NCBI GenBank assembly: GCA_018267875.1
Contig: JAFDXP010000049.1
Location: forward strand, 1-44,937
Length of the DNA: 44,937 nt
Reading direction: 5' to 3'
Source of the DNA: Bacteroidota bacterium
GTDB taxonomy: Bacteria > Bacteroidota > Bacteroidia > Chitinophagales > Chitinophagaceae
Position 1 is the first letter of the stretch. Each line of letters starts with the position of its first letter. Of the stretch, positions 17,787 to 27,682 are shown piece after piece. The notes under the pieces are model-generated. The model ran no database searches and was not told the DNA's origin. It was given only the letters and a program-made list of their open reading frames with translations. Made by a program: the position numbers and the translations under genes.

Positions 17787-18698
17787 TTATAATGTTGGAT
17801 ACACCAACTTTCTTGTTGCTCCTTCAAAACATTTTGCCAAACTTGCCGTTGTTCGTTGCATGGCATTCATCAATGGACTTCGCTCTCCTTCCAGCATAAC
17901 ATCCATGGCAGGAATAGCCAACAAATCTTTTTTCATGTTGGGAGTCAGTTCTAAAAATTGTCCGTTCAGGCTCACAATCCTACACACTACCCTGTCCACA
18001 AAGGGACGATAAGGCTCCATAATGTCGTCTGCCAAACAATATGCATTGTATTGGTTTCTATGAAAAATCCCCAAAGTGGGCAATAGCCCCGACATCACCA
18101 AACTTCGAGCTGTAAGGGCGCGTAAAATGGCATATCCATAGTTCAACAAATTGTTGGGCGGTAACCCTTCGCGCTGTCGGGTAAATGCTAAAAATTCAGG
18201 AAACAGATTTTTCCAATAATAGGCAGCTGCTTTGGCTTCGTGATTTTCGCTGTCGCCACTTTTCACTTCGCGGGCATAGCGAATCAGTATCTTATTTTCT
18301 GCCCGTTCTATCTGCAACAAAGCTGCTTGATTGGCAATTTTTGCCGACACGGTTTGTTGCCACAATTGTTTTTTTATTGGTATGCTTGTTTCTAATTGCG
18401 CTTTAAACTTTTGACTTTGCATCGTATGTCCGTTCAGATTGAGCATTAGCCCAACGGGATGGTGAGTTTGATCACAGGTAATGAGAGCAACATTGTTGTC
18501 TAAAAGCTTTGCCATCAAGGCTTGCGAAATGGTTATTTGCTGGTGATCTAAAACCACAATGCCAATATCTTCAATAGGGGTTTGTTTGGTTTCAGGCATC
18601 AATCGCAATCCCTTTACTACCGGCAGATCTATTACCATTTGCTCGTTTTGCGTTTTTAGGTAGGCCGGATTACCGAAGTAAAGGGTTCGTTTTATCAT
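17787..18698 (-). CDS. cas1: CRISPR-associated integrase Cas1
   Basis: Cas1 is the metal-dependent integrase that inserts new spacers, acting with Cas2 and, in type II systems, with Cas9. The 303-residue length is usual for type II Cas1. The N-terminal beta domain begins KRTLYFGNPAYL. The catalytic domain shows the conserved Glu154 (ENHEAKAA), His213 (IFHRNQYNAYCLADD) and an Asp at 224 or 225 just before IMEPYRPF, so the active site appears intact. The ATG at 18698 is 7 bp after the stop of the transposase-like gene, which looks like translational coupling within one minus-strand operon. A 300-bp segment separates it from cas2. Confidence 0.97.
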   Translation of the reverse strand: MIKRTLYFGNPAYLKTQNEQMVIDLPVVKGLRLMPETKQTPIEDIGIVVLDHQQITISQALMAKLLDNNVALITCDQTHHPVGLMLNLNGHTMQSQKFKAQLETSIPIKKQLWQQTVSAKIANQAALLQIERAENKILIRYAREVKSGDSENHEAKAAAYYWKNLFPEFLAFTRQREGLPPNNLLNYGYAILRALTARSLVMSGLLPTLGIFHRNQYNAYCLADDIMEPYRPFVDRVVCRIVSLNGQFLELTPNMKKDLLAIPAMDVMLEGERSPLMNAMQRTTASLAKCFEGATRKLVYPTL

Positions 18699-18705
18699 AA
18701 CAATT

Positions 18706-19302
18706 TCAGGTTAATTCCGTTTCTAAAATTTGATACTCGTTAAACTCTCGTTGTCGGTTTAGATGCTGCTCTTTATAAATATCTAAAGTATCAAACAAAC
18801 GATTGAAAAGTTCAGGTTGTTGGTTTGGAAATTCATTAAATGAAGTCCATTGCCAATCTTGGTTTCTTGAAACAAAACCATGTTTGACCGGATTTAGTTG
18901 GATGTATAAAATCAAAGTCTTCAAATACTCATCTGATTGGATTTCTTTTCGTTTGAAATTTTTAATAAACAGTGACCCTCGTCTATTGTAAACTTTATTG
19001 AAAGCTTGCGAATAGCTGCTGAAGAAGTTGGAAAATTGTTTGCTGACGAACTTCGATCGTTCTTCAAACCTTTCCAAAGTTTGGAACTTTGGAAAAGTTG
19101 AAGCTACTTCCGCTTCGCGTTTTATTTTTACTAATAGATGAAAATGGTTGGGCATCAGGCACCAGGCTACCGTATCGGCAATAGGGTCTATATGCTGATG
19201 ATATTTGTTTAAGAAGAACGAATAATTTTTCTCCTCTCGAAACAGGTTGTCATCGCCATTGGCGTGGTTGAAGATGTGGTAGTAAGTGGAAAATTGGAGC
19301 AT
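18706..19302 (-). CDS. REP-associated (Y1/HUH) transposase-like protein inside the cas operon
   Basis: This 198-residue protein belongs to the Y1 transposase superfamily (TnpA_REP/RAYT group), single-strand DNA nucleases acting at palindromic sequences. The N-terminus YYHIFNHANGDDNLF is the typical opening. The metal-binding HUH motif is HFH at residues 53-55 (MPNHFHLLVKIK). The candidate nucleophile is Tyr97 or Tyr105 in SSYSQAFNKVYNRRGSLF. YIQLNPVKHGFV is also characteristic of the group. It is intact and lies 12 bp after the cas9 stop and 7 bp before the cas1 start, same strand, with no insertion-sequence ends visible in those gaps. This spacing suggests it is carried as a gene of the cas operon. 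Whether it works with the CRISPR system, mobilises palindromes such as those nearby, or is a fortuitous passenger cannot be told. Confidence 0.9.
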   Translation of the reverse strand: MLQFSTYYHIFNHANGDDNLFREEKNYSFFLNKYHQHIDPIADTVAWCLMPNHFHLLVKIKREAEVASTFPKFQTLERFEERSKFVSKQFSNFFSSYSQAFNKVYNRRGSLFIKNFKRKEIQSDEYLKTLILYIQLNPVKHGFVSRNQDWQWTSFNEFPNQQPELFNRLFDTLDIYKEQHLNRQREFNEYQILETELT

Positions 19303-19314
19303 TGTTTGTTTTAT

Positions 19315-22300
19315 TTAATATTCGCCAACACTAATTATTTCACCAAGATGATTAGTTCTTACTTTAATTATCCCCTTAATTCCATTCAAACCCAATTGTG
19401 ACTTATATGCTATATCTTGTAGTTCTTTAGGATTTTCAACACTAGTTTCCAAATGGTGTCTAAAAAAATAATTTTTGGTAGCAATTTTTTGCACCCTAAA
19501 CAAATTTGGACTTATCAGTTTTCTGTTTTTGGGGTCAAGCAAATCTATCTCTAACGGATTAAATCCAGTTTTTTCATTAGGGAAAACAAAGAGCTCATTT
19601 TGTTTCATGGTAAATAAAAACTGCCAGCCAATGGATTGGTTGAAGCTTTTGTCAATAATGGGTAAACACTGGTTGACCCTTTCTACGGCTTCATAAAATG
19701 ATACTACTTTTTCTTGCAAAGCTCCATTCACGTCTTTATAAATAGCCACATGGTGGTTGTTGCCGGTGCTTACAAAATCTACCGGTATTTTTTTTCCATT
19801 TCTGTCTAAAATCAATTCTCCAAAATGATTCTTTTTGTAATGCAAGGCTTCTGCATTTTTAACCCCACTTATAGTTACGCGCTTTACAGAAATACCTTTT
19901 TCTTTGTTTAGCCAAATTGGATTTTTTTCTAAATCGGAAAAGGCTTTTTTAGCATCGCCACCATAAGCATTTAATCTGGCTTTAAGCAATCGTTTAACCC
20001 CTTGGTCTAATACTTTGTCAATTGTTTTTTCATCCTTAAAATTATCAGGAGTTATATCCTTGCGAATCGAAAAATCTTCCTCGAGCCATACTATTTTTAC
20101 GGTTTCAGGCAAAGTATTGGTTTTAGATTCATCTAAATAAATGGGTTGTTTATTTAAAGCATTTTTACCGGCAAATGCTTTTTTTGGGTCGTTGTTATTG
20201 GCTTCTAACTTTTCTAATAACAATTTTTTGAAAAGAGGATTGGACACTTTCTGTGCCGTTTCTTTATCAAAAGAAGCGGTTATTTTCACTTCTTTTTGTT
20301 CGTAATATTGATAGCGTCCATACACCGTTTCTTTGTGCAATTGTCCTCGGGGAGTAAGCGTTTGCTGTACGGTTTGCTTACCGGCAACTTTGTTTTTCCC
20401 CTTACTTACTACTTTATTTTTGGCTTTATGAGAAATAATCACATGCTCTAAATGCTCCTTTGCTACCTGCCTGAAATTAGGAATGGGTTGCTTAAACACT
20501 CGTTTTTTATCTCCATTGTCGTCTATGTGTATTTCAGTTTCCTTTGTTTCAATGCCAATAATATTTCCATGCAATTTGTGCTTCTCGTTTTTTCTGGCAT
20601 TTAGGTAATTGAGGTATTGAATATAGCTATGCTTGGTAAAAGCTACCGTTAAAGCATCCATGGCATGGTGGCGATGGTCGTTTCTTTTTGTCCAATCTTT
20701 AATTACTTCTACTTTTTGACCATATTTCCTTTCTTCCATTTCGGTAAGTCCTAATGCCCTATACTTTGGCAGATTCATTTCTTTCATCACATTTATTAAG
20801 CCCCAATCTTCTCTAAGGTGATCAGTAATTTGGCCGGAGGTAGATACTACTGCTTTGGTAATGGCAAATAAAATTTCTTTTGCTTTTTTAGCTATATACT
20901 GGCTGTCTCTTAAATCTCTTTCTATAAATCCATCGCCAATTTCTGATTCGGGCATTAATAATTTTTTGTACTTGGCTTTAGTGATAACTTTTGTTTTAAA
21001 TAATTCTTCCACTCTTGTTTGGTAAGCGGTTAAACCCTCAGCTCCAAATTTTCTATCAATGTAATCATAAGCAGTTTGATTGCCCTTATCTAAATTATCC
21101 TTTCTATACACTACAGTTTTGTTGGAAAAGCTGTCATCAAAAAGCCGTGACTGGGGAATGATATGTTCGATGTCAATCTGTTTGCTAAATAACAACTCCT
21201 TGGGAATGTAGGTGTCGGTATATAAATCTTTGTACCCCGTGTTTTTCAGTTCTTCGTATAAGCGGTAGCGGATAATATCATTTCGTGTGGGATTGGCAAC
21301 ACCAAATTCCTTTTGCAATAGTTTTACAATTTTTTCATGTTCAATTTTTGCAGCATTAATATTGCTGGTCATCTCTGCCCTTTCTTTGGCATTCTTCTTT
21401 AGTTCACGAGCCAATTCTATCCTAATTTCATCAAAATGGAAATACTTGGTTATGTTGCCTTCAGCGTCTTTCTCCGAATTTTTGAGGATTAAAGTATTCA
21501 CCACATTAATCATTTGGTACAATATTTTTTCAACCACCGGATTTCGCAAACTGTTTTTTGGGAGCAAATCCAATTTGTCATTCAGCTTTCTGTTTTCCAA
21601 TTCCTCTTTAGTAAGCGAATGTTTTGAATGGCGGTAGCCGGCTAACTCGCATGCCTCACTAAATTTCTTTTCCTTTATATGAGGAAATATTTGGCGCATG
21701 GCTTTGGCTGATAAATTCCCGTAATCGTTCTGCAAATTAATATTAGCCAACACGCTGGCATACTCCTTGCTAAAGCCAAATTTTTCTTGTAAAAGCGCAT
21801 ATAGTGTTTCATTTCCCGAGGTAGAATTGTCGCCTTCATAAGCGTACAACAAATGCCATAATTGATAAGAAGCTTGTTGTTCAAAAGCCTTACCTTCCAG
21901 CATAGCATCAAAATCCAGTATAGCAGTATTAATACCAATAGTTGAAAAAATTTCTTTTACTACTTTTTTAATTTCGGCAGCCGATACATCTAAATCTTTT
22001 AACTCTATTTCGTCCTTGTTTGATTGAATTTTTAAAAAATCTCTTAAATCATGCCCCGATATTTCAATAATTTTTAAGTAAGCTTCATATAAGGACTGTT
22101 GTGTTCTATTGCCTTCTATGATGGTATAATTCATTTCCCATTCATTGGCTTTATAGCCTAAAAGTTCAATAACAGCCGAGGCTGTAAGGTTCCCTTTCAA
22201 GTTCAATTCATCAAATAATATTTGCTTGGCTTCCTGGTCAAAAACAAATTCATTTTCATTGGCAAATAATTCTTTTTGTGGATTATTGTTAGAAATTTTT

Positions 22301-23667
22301 CGCTTCGTTGTTCCCTTTCTTCGGATGACCACATTATGGAGCATTTGCCAAATCTTAAACTCCTGAAATAATGGAGATGATTTTGGTGCAACTCGTAAAC
22401 CGATGGTCTTTTTTACTATTTGTCCGTTTTTATTTAATTCTATTTCTTTACTTTCCAACTCACAGAAACTTATCAATCCCTTTTGAGATTTTAATTTTCG
22501 TTGGTAAAAAATAATCACATCCCTTATCTCTTCTTTTAGTTCCTTAGTCAATTGTGGGTGATATTGAGCCTGGGTCTCCCAAATTTTTTCAAATTCATCT
22601 AAATAATCCTGCCTGTAAAAAACCTGATTTTTTAAACTGGTATGTGGGTTTTTCTTGAGTTGATGATACAAATACTCACCTACTGTTTCTCTATTAAAAT
22701 ATAACTCTTTGCTTCTGTCGGATATGGCTCCTAAATAGCCACTTGAATTATTGAGGCTGTTATTTATCTCGGTAAGCACATAAGCCATTTGTTCTTTTTC
22801 CAATGGGGTGGAAACAGCATCACTTCTCCATTTATAAGCCTGCAATCTTTTCTTTTCCCGGTTGTGCAGCTTGATGGTTTTTTCGTTTTTTAAGCTATCT
22901 TCTAAGTCCTTTATATCGGCAGTATTAAATTTATGTTTTGTCCAAAACAAAGCAGCAGTAGCCCTTTGCCCTTTACCTTGTAATTCTTTATAAAATTCGT
23001 CGGTAAGAATGTCTGAATGGGTTTGCTTTTGTATTGCCCAAACTTTATCAAACTCTGCTTGCAAATCAGATCTATAAAAATCGGGAACGGTCTTTTTCCC
23101 TTTTTGTAATAATTGAAAGGTCAATTGTCCGGGAGTCAACTTTTCTTCATACAGTCGTTTTGCAATTGCCATGCCGTCAATGGCTTGCCCCTCATCTTCA
23201 TTCTTTGCTTTACGGCTGCTTTTATAACCTCTTTTTGCATTAATAGCAAAAAGCACTCTAGCAAATTCATCCAATTCAATTTTTTCTTTGGCAGCACTTG
23301 CTCTTAACCTCCATGTCTGATATGTGGTATTTGCGCCATCTTCGGTTAGTTTTGTTTCTTCATTAATAATTTTTGAAGACTTAAAAATTTCCAGCAATTG
23401 TTCACGCCTAAGTTTAAAACGATCTAAATTTCGCCTTGCACCTCGTTTTGATGTTCTTCCAGCGTTTGGCGAAATACCTTTACCTCCACAAAAATCATTT
23501 ACGGGGTCCTTGGACTCCTTTCCAGTTGTAGAATTTACAAAGTTGTCGAATTGAATAACCCTAACTCCAATTTGTTCAATAGAGGATTGCTCAGGACTCT
23601 CACCTTCCTTTACATAAGCCCACCCAATGCTATTCGTCCCCAAATCAAGTCCTAATATTTTTTTCAT
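19315..23667 (-). CDS. cas9: CRISPR-associated endonuclease Cas9 (type II-C)
   Basis: Cas9 is the RNA-guided dual-nuclease effector that cuts target DNA with a crRNA:tracrRNA guide. At 1450 residues it is in the size range of Bacteroidota II-C Cas9. RuvC-I is KKILGLDLGTNSIGW with Asp8. An Arg-rich bridge helix follows at about residues 71-90 (GRTSKRGARRNLDRFKLRR). RuvC-II has Glu751 in RIELARE. The HNH catalytic His is His835 in IDIEHIIPQSRLFDD, with NKTVVYRKDN after it. RuvC-III is HRHHAMDALT with His1001 and Asp1004. All catalytic residues are present, so both nickase centres should be active. The ATG at 23667 is the only sensible start. No csn2 or cas4 is nearby, which together with cas1 and cas2 defines type II-C. 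The tracrRNA is transcribed divergently from just upstream. Confidence 0.99.
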   Translation of the reverse strand: MKKILGLDLGTNSIGWAYVKEGESPEQSSIEQIGVRVIQFDNFVNSTTGKESKDPVNDFCGGKGISPNAGRTSKRGARRNLDRFKLRREQLLEIFKSSKIINEETKLTEDGANTTYQTWRLRASAAKEKIELDEFARVLFAINAKRGYKSSRKAKNEDEGQAIDGMAIAKRLYEEKLTPGQLTFQLLQKGKKTVPDFYRSDLQAEFDKVWAIQKQTHSDILTDEFYKELQGKGQRATAALFWTKHKFNTADIKDLEDSLKNEKTIKLHNREKKRLQAYKWRSDAVSTPLEKEQMAYVLTEINNSLNNSSGYLGAISDRSKELYFNRETVGEYLYHQLKKNPHTSLKNQVFYRQDYLDEFEKIWETQAQYHPQLTKELKEEIRDVIIFYQRKLKSQKGLISFCELESKEIELNKNGQIVKKTIGLRVAPKSSPLFQEFKIWQMLHNVVIRRKGTTKRKISNNNPQKELFANENEFVFDQEAKQILFDELNLKGNLTASAVIELLGYKANEWEMNYTIIEGNRTQQSLYEAYLKIIEISGHDLRDFLKIQSNKDEIELKDLDVSAAEIKKVVKEIFSTIGINTAILDFDAMLEGKAFEQQASYQLWHLLYAYEGDNSTSGNETLYALLQEKFGFSKEYASVLANINLQNDYGNLSAKAMRQIFPHIKEKKFSEACELAGYRHSKHSLTKEELENRKLNDKLDLLPKNSLRNPVVEKILYQMINVVNTLILKNSEKDAEGNITKYFHFDEIRIELARELKKNAKERAEMTSNINAAKIEHEKIVKLLQKEFGVANPTRNDIIRYRLYEELKNTGYKDLYTDTYIPKELLFSKQIDIEHIIPQSRLFDDSFSNKTVVYRKDNLDKGNQTAYDYIDRKFGAEGLTAYQTRVEELFKTKVITKAKYKKLLMPESEIGDGFIERDLRDSQYIAKKAKEILFAITKAVVSTSGQITDHLREDWGLINVMKEMNLPKYRALGLTEMEERKYGQKVEVIKDWTKRNDHRHHAMDALTVAFTKHSYIQYLNYLNARKNEKHKLHGNIIGIETKETEIHIDDNGDKKRVFKQPIPNFRQVAKEHLEHVIISHKAKNKVVSKGKNKVAGKQTVQQTLTPRGQLHKETVYGRYQYYEQKEVKITASFDKETAQKVSNPLFKKLLLEKLEANNNDPKKAFAGKNALNKQPIYLDESKTNTLPETVKIVWLEEDFSIRKDITPDNFKDEKTIDKVLDQGVKRLLKARLNAYGGDAKKAFSDLEKNPIWLNKEKGISVKRVTISGVKNAEALHYKKNHFGELILDRNGKKIPVDFVSTGNNHHVAIYKDVNGALQEKVVSFYEAVERVNQCLPIIDKSFNQSIGWQFLFTMKQNELFVFPNEKTGFNPLEIDLLDPKNRKLISPNLFRVQKIATKNYFFRHHLETSVENPKELQDIAYKSQLGLNGIKGIIKVRTNHLGEIISVGEY

Positions 23668-23716
23668 AGTTTTTGAAATATGGGTTTAAAATACAAAATA
23701 ATTCCTTACATTTACA

Positions 23717-23800
23717 TTTTGAAAGCAATTCACAATAAGGATTATTCCGTTGTGAAAACATTTAAAACGGTCCTACAACAAAGTAGGATCGTTTTTTTTT
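23717..23800 (+). ncRNA. tracrRNA
   Basis: The anti-repeat TTTTGAAAGCAATTCACAA (23717-23735) is fully complementary to CRISPR repeat positions 2-20. It is followed by AAGGATTATTCCG, where GGA/TCC can form the nexus, then TTGTG and an A-rich linker. The end is a terminator hairpin, CGGTCCTAC (23768-23776) pairing with GTAGGATCG (23783-23791), and nine T residues to 23800. The 5' end is uncertain. A TACATTTA box at 23707-23714, one base from TAnnTTTG, would start transcription close to the anti-repeat. The gene is divergent from cas9, about 50 bp from its start codon. Confidence 0.92.
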
Positions 23801-24059
23801 GCATCATCTAAAACATCTTTCAACACTGTCTTATAGCCCACATACTGCATAAAACTGTAACTAACTTTTTGTACGATTTCTTACCGGTTGAAGGTTGTAT
23901 TTTCCTTGTGTGCTTTGTACCAAACAACCCTTTATGCTTAGCATTATTTTTTTATTTCATCATCCGCTATTTTTTTCTCAATTTTGCACCGCAATTTGAA
24001 AAACTGTGAGTGGGTTTTGAAAGATTTTTCTCAATTCATCTCCATCATAAAATCAAAGA
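23801..24059 (+). promoter_or_regulatory. Intergenic region with candidate promoter for the TPR gene
   Basis: There is no gene between the tracrRNA terminator and the TPR protein. CAATTTTG at 23980-23987 is one base from the TAnnTTTG box and lies 72 bp before the ATG; a good -33 TTTG at the right spacing is not seen. Confidence 0.35.
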
Positions 24060-25331
24060 ATGAAGAAGCTATTACTGACGGCAACCACACTATGCTTTGT
24101 GGCTGTTTCTTTCGCACAAAAATCTCAGATTCGTACCGCTAAAAATTATCTTGCTGACAAGAACTACGAAAAAGCCAAAGCAGCCATAGAAGAGGCTGTC
24201 AGCAGCGATGATACGAAGAATGATCCCTATGCTTGGTACACGCGCGGATTGGTATTTTTGGCTATGCAAAGCGAACCAGCCAATGTAACAAAAGACTATT
24301 ATCAGGAAGCTGGAAAATCTTTTAAAAAGGCTATTTCTTTGAAGCCCGACTACGAAACGGAGGATGTAAACAACAAGCTTTTTGCAGTTGCCATTTATAA
24401 TTTTAACGCTGGATTGATGGCGTTTGACAAGCAGAACTATGAGAGTTCTTACAACAGTTTTGGCGAAGTAGCCAATATTCAAGGGTTAGATAATGGCAAG
24501 CGTTATGCCACTAAATCATGGATAAAATTTGATACAATGGCGCGTCAAGCAAGCCTCTATCAAGGATATAGTGCCTATTATGCCAATAAGTTTGACGAGG
24601 CTTTACCCTTGTTGCTGAAAGCTAAAAATGATCCGGCTGTGCGTGCTTACAACATCTATTTAATGCTGGCCGATATCTATGAAGCCAAAAAGGATGAAAC
24701 CAACCTCATGGCTATTTTAGATGAAGGTAAAAAGCAATTTCCCAATGAAAAAACATTGGTAAATCGCGAGTTGAACGCCTACATCAAAGCCAACAAATCT
24801 GACCAATTAGTAGCCAAGTTGGAAGAAGCCATTAAAAATGAGCCTAATAATGCAGACTTCCTATTTACGCTCGGTATTGCTTATGACAACATGGCTAATC
24901 CTAAGGATGCGAAAGGCAATGAATTAGTTAAGCCTGCAAATTATTCCGATGTGTTTGGAAAAGCCGAACAAGCCTACAAAAATGCCCTACAAGTTTCTGA
25001 CAAACCGGACATCAACTACAATCTGGGTGCCTTATATTTTAATCGTGCAGTGTTGGTAAATGAGCAAATGAACGCTATTACAGGTACTTCTGCTGCTGAA
25101 ATGAAAAAATATGATGGATTGAAAGCCCAACGTGACGATTGGTTTGGGAAGGCACTACCCTACCTCGAAAAAACAATCTCACAACTGGATCCTACCGCAG
25201 CTTCTTTGAAAGGAGAGGACAAAAACACATATATAGGCGCACTAATGGCGGCAAAAGAAATTTCTGCCAAGCTCAACAAATTAGACAAGGCAACCGAATA
25301 CAAAAAGAAGTTGGAAGCCATAACAAAATAA
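24060..25331 (+). CDS. Exported tetratricopeptide repeat protein
   Basis: This 423-residue protein starts with a signal peptide (MKKLLLTATTLCFVAVSFAQ, cut after SFA), so it is periplasmic or surface-associated. The mature part is alpha-helical TPR repeats. Recognisable units begin at AKNYLADKNYEKAKAAIEEA, then WYTRGLVFLAM, then AGKSFKKAISLKPDYE. Later units include AYYANKFDEALPLLLKAK and EPNNADFLFTLGIAYDNM, then INYNLGALYFNRAV. Such proteins act as scaffolds for protein complexes; no enzyme motif is present and the partner is unknown. It is the first gene on the plus strand after the CRISPR island and probably unrelated to it. A desaturase gene follows after 84 bp. Confidence 0.85.
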   Translation: MKKLLLTATTLCFVAVSFAQKSQIRTAKNYLADKNYEKAKAAIEEAVSSDDTKNDPYAWYTRGLVFLAMQSEPANVTKDYYQEAGKSFKKAISLKPDYETEDVNNKLFAVAIYNFNAGLMAFDKQNYESSYNSFGEVANIQGLDNGKRYATKSWIKFDTMARQASLYQGYSAYYANKFDEALPLLLKAKNDPAVRAYNIYLMLADIYEAKKDETNLMAILDEGKKQFPNEKTLVNRELNAYIKANKSDQLVAKLEEAIKNEPNNADFLFTLGIAYDNMANPKDAKGNELVKPANYSDVFGKAEQAYKNALQVSDKPDINYNLGALYFNRAVLVNEQMNAITGTSAAEMKKYDGLKAQRDDWFGKALPYLEKTISQLDPTAASLKGEDKNTYIGALMAAKEISAKLNKLDKATEYKKKLEAITK

Positions 25332-25415
25332 GAAAATTGGGCTTTGATATATACTCATCATTTTTCATGCTAATCTAATAATCAAATTTTTAGACTTGCT
25401 AAAACATAAAATATT

Positions 25416-26516
25416 TTGAAAGAACAAAAATTACCGCTTGTTAAGTTTGCCCCTCGAAATGGCGTAGGCTTTTTTGACACACTTAAAGTTCGCATTGACG
25501 AATATTTTTCCAACAACAAATTAGACATGCACGGTAATGCCAGCATGAAATGGAAATCAGTTGCTATTGTTGCTATGTATATAGCTCCTTATGCCTTGCT
25601 GGTTGCCGGTTTGGGTGCGTCCAGTTTATGGATATTCTATGGGCTTTGGTGCTTGATGGGATTAGGAATGGTGGGCATCGGTTGTGCCATCATGCACGAT
25701 TCAAACCACGATTCTTACTCGGGCAATAAGGGGCTGAATAAGTATATGGGCAAAATTATTGTGTTGGTGGGTGGCTATGATGTTACTTGGCGTTTGCAAC
25801 ATAATGTACTTCACCATACCTACACCAACATCGAAGGATTAGATCATGATATTGATGCCGGAGCATTACTTCGTTTTTCGCCTCATCAACAGCATCGTAG
25901 ATTTCATAAATATCAACATTTCTACGCTTGGTTTTTATATGGATTACTTACTTTTCAATGGGCTACTATCAAGGATTTTCGCCAAGTTCGTGACTACCAT
26001 CGTTTGGGTTTATTGAAAAAAGAAAAGCTGACACTAAAACAAGCTTTGACCCATGTAGCCATTTACAAAGTAATATATTATGCCTTCATCCTATTGATGC
26101 CTATTTTATTCTCAGGAGTTGCTTGGTATCATATTTTAATAGGCTTTTTTATCATGCACTTTATAGCGGGCTTATCCTTGTCTTGTATTTTCCAATTGGC
26201 ACACGTGATGGGAGAATGTGAATTTCCGGTTCCCGATGATGGCAAAAAAATGGAAAATAACTGGGCTATCCATCAAATGTTGAACACGGCAAATTTTGGA
26301 CCTAAAAGCAAGATTATGAATTGGTTTATAGGTGGATTAAATCGTCAGGTAGAACACCATTTGTTTCCCTACATCTGCCATGTTCACTATAAAAACATTG
26401 CACCTATCGTAAAGGCTACAGCAAAAGAATATGGCGTTCCTTATTTTGAGCAACCTACTTTTATAGCTGCCCTTCGCGAACATGCACGTCTGCTTAAAGA
26501 ATTGGGTCGTGCATAA
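25416..26516 (+). CDS. Membrane fatty acid desaturase
   Basis: This 366-residue integral membrane di-iron enzyme introduces a double bond into an acyl chain. The three His boxes are HDSNH at 94-98, HNVLHH at 129-134 and QVEHH at 311-315. The Q-start of the third box is typical of the front-end or linoleoyl-CoA-desaturase-like branch, although no cytochrome b5 domain is attached. Hydrophobic segments around 48-92 and 215-262 match the usual four-helix arrangement. The start is a TTG at 25416. The next ATG (residue 38) would remove conserved N-terminal sequence (VKFAPRNGVGFFDTLKVRIDEYF), so the TTG is preferred. Regiospecificity cannot be deduced from the sequence. Confidence 0.92.
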   Translation: MKEQKLPLVKFAPRNGVGFFDTLKVRIDEYFSNNKLDMHGNASMKWKSVAIVAMYIAPYALLVAGLGASSLWIFYGLWCLMGLGMVGIGCAIMHDSNHDSYSGNKGLNKYMGKIIVLVGGYDVTWRLQHNVLHHTYTNIEGLDHDIDAGALLRFSPHQQHRRFHKYQHFYAWFLYGLLTFQWATIKDFRQVRDYHRLGLLKKEKLTLKQALTHVAIYKVIYYAFILLMPILFSGVAWYHILIGFFIMHFIAGLSLSCIFQLAHVMGECEFPVPDDGKKMENNWAIHQMLNTANFGPKSKIMNWFIGGLNRQVEHHLFPYICHVHYKNIAPIVKATAKEYGVPYFEQPTFIAALREHARLLKELGRA

Positions 26517-26623
26517 GCATAGTTAAAAAATCATTTTTGAAAAGAGGTTACTTCATCACAGGTAGCCTCTCTTTATTTTTAGTCGTAATTTCAACCACTT
26601 TTTTACTTGGTAGGGCAAACAAA

Positions 26624-27682
26624 ATGCGCATTTTAGAGTTGAATTTTGAGCGTAGTTGGCGTGGCGGCGAAAGGCAAACCGTCTATAACATAGAAGGCTT
26701 TCTACAAGCTGGCTTTAGTGTTACTTTGGTGTGTCGTGCTTTTTTCCCTTTAGAAAAATATGCTCAAGAAAAAGGTTGGTATTTCAAAAGCTTTAAAAAC
26801 ATATTCAGCATCCTTATTTTTCTTTTTAAAGAAGGGAAAAACTATGATGTTCTACATGCTCAAACGGCACATATTCTCACTTACTGCATATTAACAAAAT
26901 GGTGGCATCGTCGTCCGGTCATTTTTTCTCGTCGGGTGGACTTTGTGCCTAAGGGTCGGCTGACGAAATGGAAATATCGTCAAGCGGATGCCATAGTTGC
27001 CGTTAGTGTTGCAGTAAAAAATATTGTGGAATCCTTCTGCGACCGGGCGGATGTTGTGGTGATTTCAGACATAGCCGTTCCGGAAAAAAGAAATGAAAAA
27101 CAAGCAAAAATCACAATTAACGGTTTGGGGATTGACGCAAGCAAAAAAATATTAGGAACTGTTGCAGCATTAGTTCCACATAAAGATCCATTAACTTTAA
27201 TTCAGGCAATTAACATCTTGTCAAAAATGCGAAACGACTTTGTATTGTTGCATTTTGGAACAGGTGAATTGCGATCAGAGATAGATAAGTTGATAGAAAA
27301 AGATGGGTTAGAAAAACAATATCGTTGTTTGGGTTTTGTAGAAAATGTGGTTGATTTTTTTTCTGTGTTTGATGCTTTTGTAATGAGTTCACAAGAAGAA
27401 GGATTAGGAAGTAGTGTGTTAGATGCCTATTTATATCGTATTCCCGTTGTTGGCACAAATGCCGGTGGGTTAAATGATATACTATTGCCCGGCATGGCGT
27501 TAAAAGTTCCTAAGCAATCGCCGGAAGCCCTTGCAGATGCCATAAATCAAATGTTGGATATGCATGAGGCAGATAAACAAAAGATGACCGAAACTGCTTA
27601 TAAGTTTGTCCTTTCAAGACATGGGCTTGAAACTATTACACAACAATACATAGCCATAATTAATACTATACGAATGAAATAA
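26624..27682 (+). CDS. Glycosyltransferase family 4 protein
   Basis: This 352-residue GT-B-fold enzyme probably transfers a sugar in surface glycan or lipopolysaccharide synthesis on the cytoplasmic face of the membrane. The N-terminal domain begins RILELNFERSWRGGERQ, with the Gly-Gly-x-x-x loop of retaining GT4 enzymes. The C-terminal nucleotide-sugar-binding domain contains ILGTVAALVPHKDPLTLI and RCLGFVENVVDFFSVFDAFV. The EEGLGSSVLDAYLYRIPVVG stretch carries the conserved E(x7)E-type signature. The frame is open from a TTG at 26537, but those 29 codons form an unrelated hydrophobic string, so the ATG at 26624 is chosen. The O-antigen ligase and WecA-like genes further on suggest a glycan pathway, but are not in the same operon. 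Confidence 0.87.
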   Translation: MRILELNFERSWRGGERQTVYNIEGFLQAGFSVTLVCRAFFPLEKYAQEKGWYFKSFKNIFSILIFLFKEGKNYDVLHAQTAHILTYCILTKWWHRRPVIFSRRVDFVPKGRLTKWKYRQADAIVAVSVAVKNIVESFCDRADVVVISDIAVPEKRNEKQAKITINGLGIDASKKILGTVAALVPHKDPLTLIQAINILSKMRNDFVLLHFGTGELRSEIDKLIEKDGLEKQYRCLGFVENVVDFFSVFDAFVMSSQEEGLGSSVLDAYLYRIPVVGTNAGGLNDILLPGMALKVPKQSPEALADAINQMLDMHEADKQKMTETAYKFVLSRHGLETITQQYIAIINTIRMK

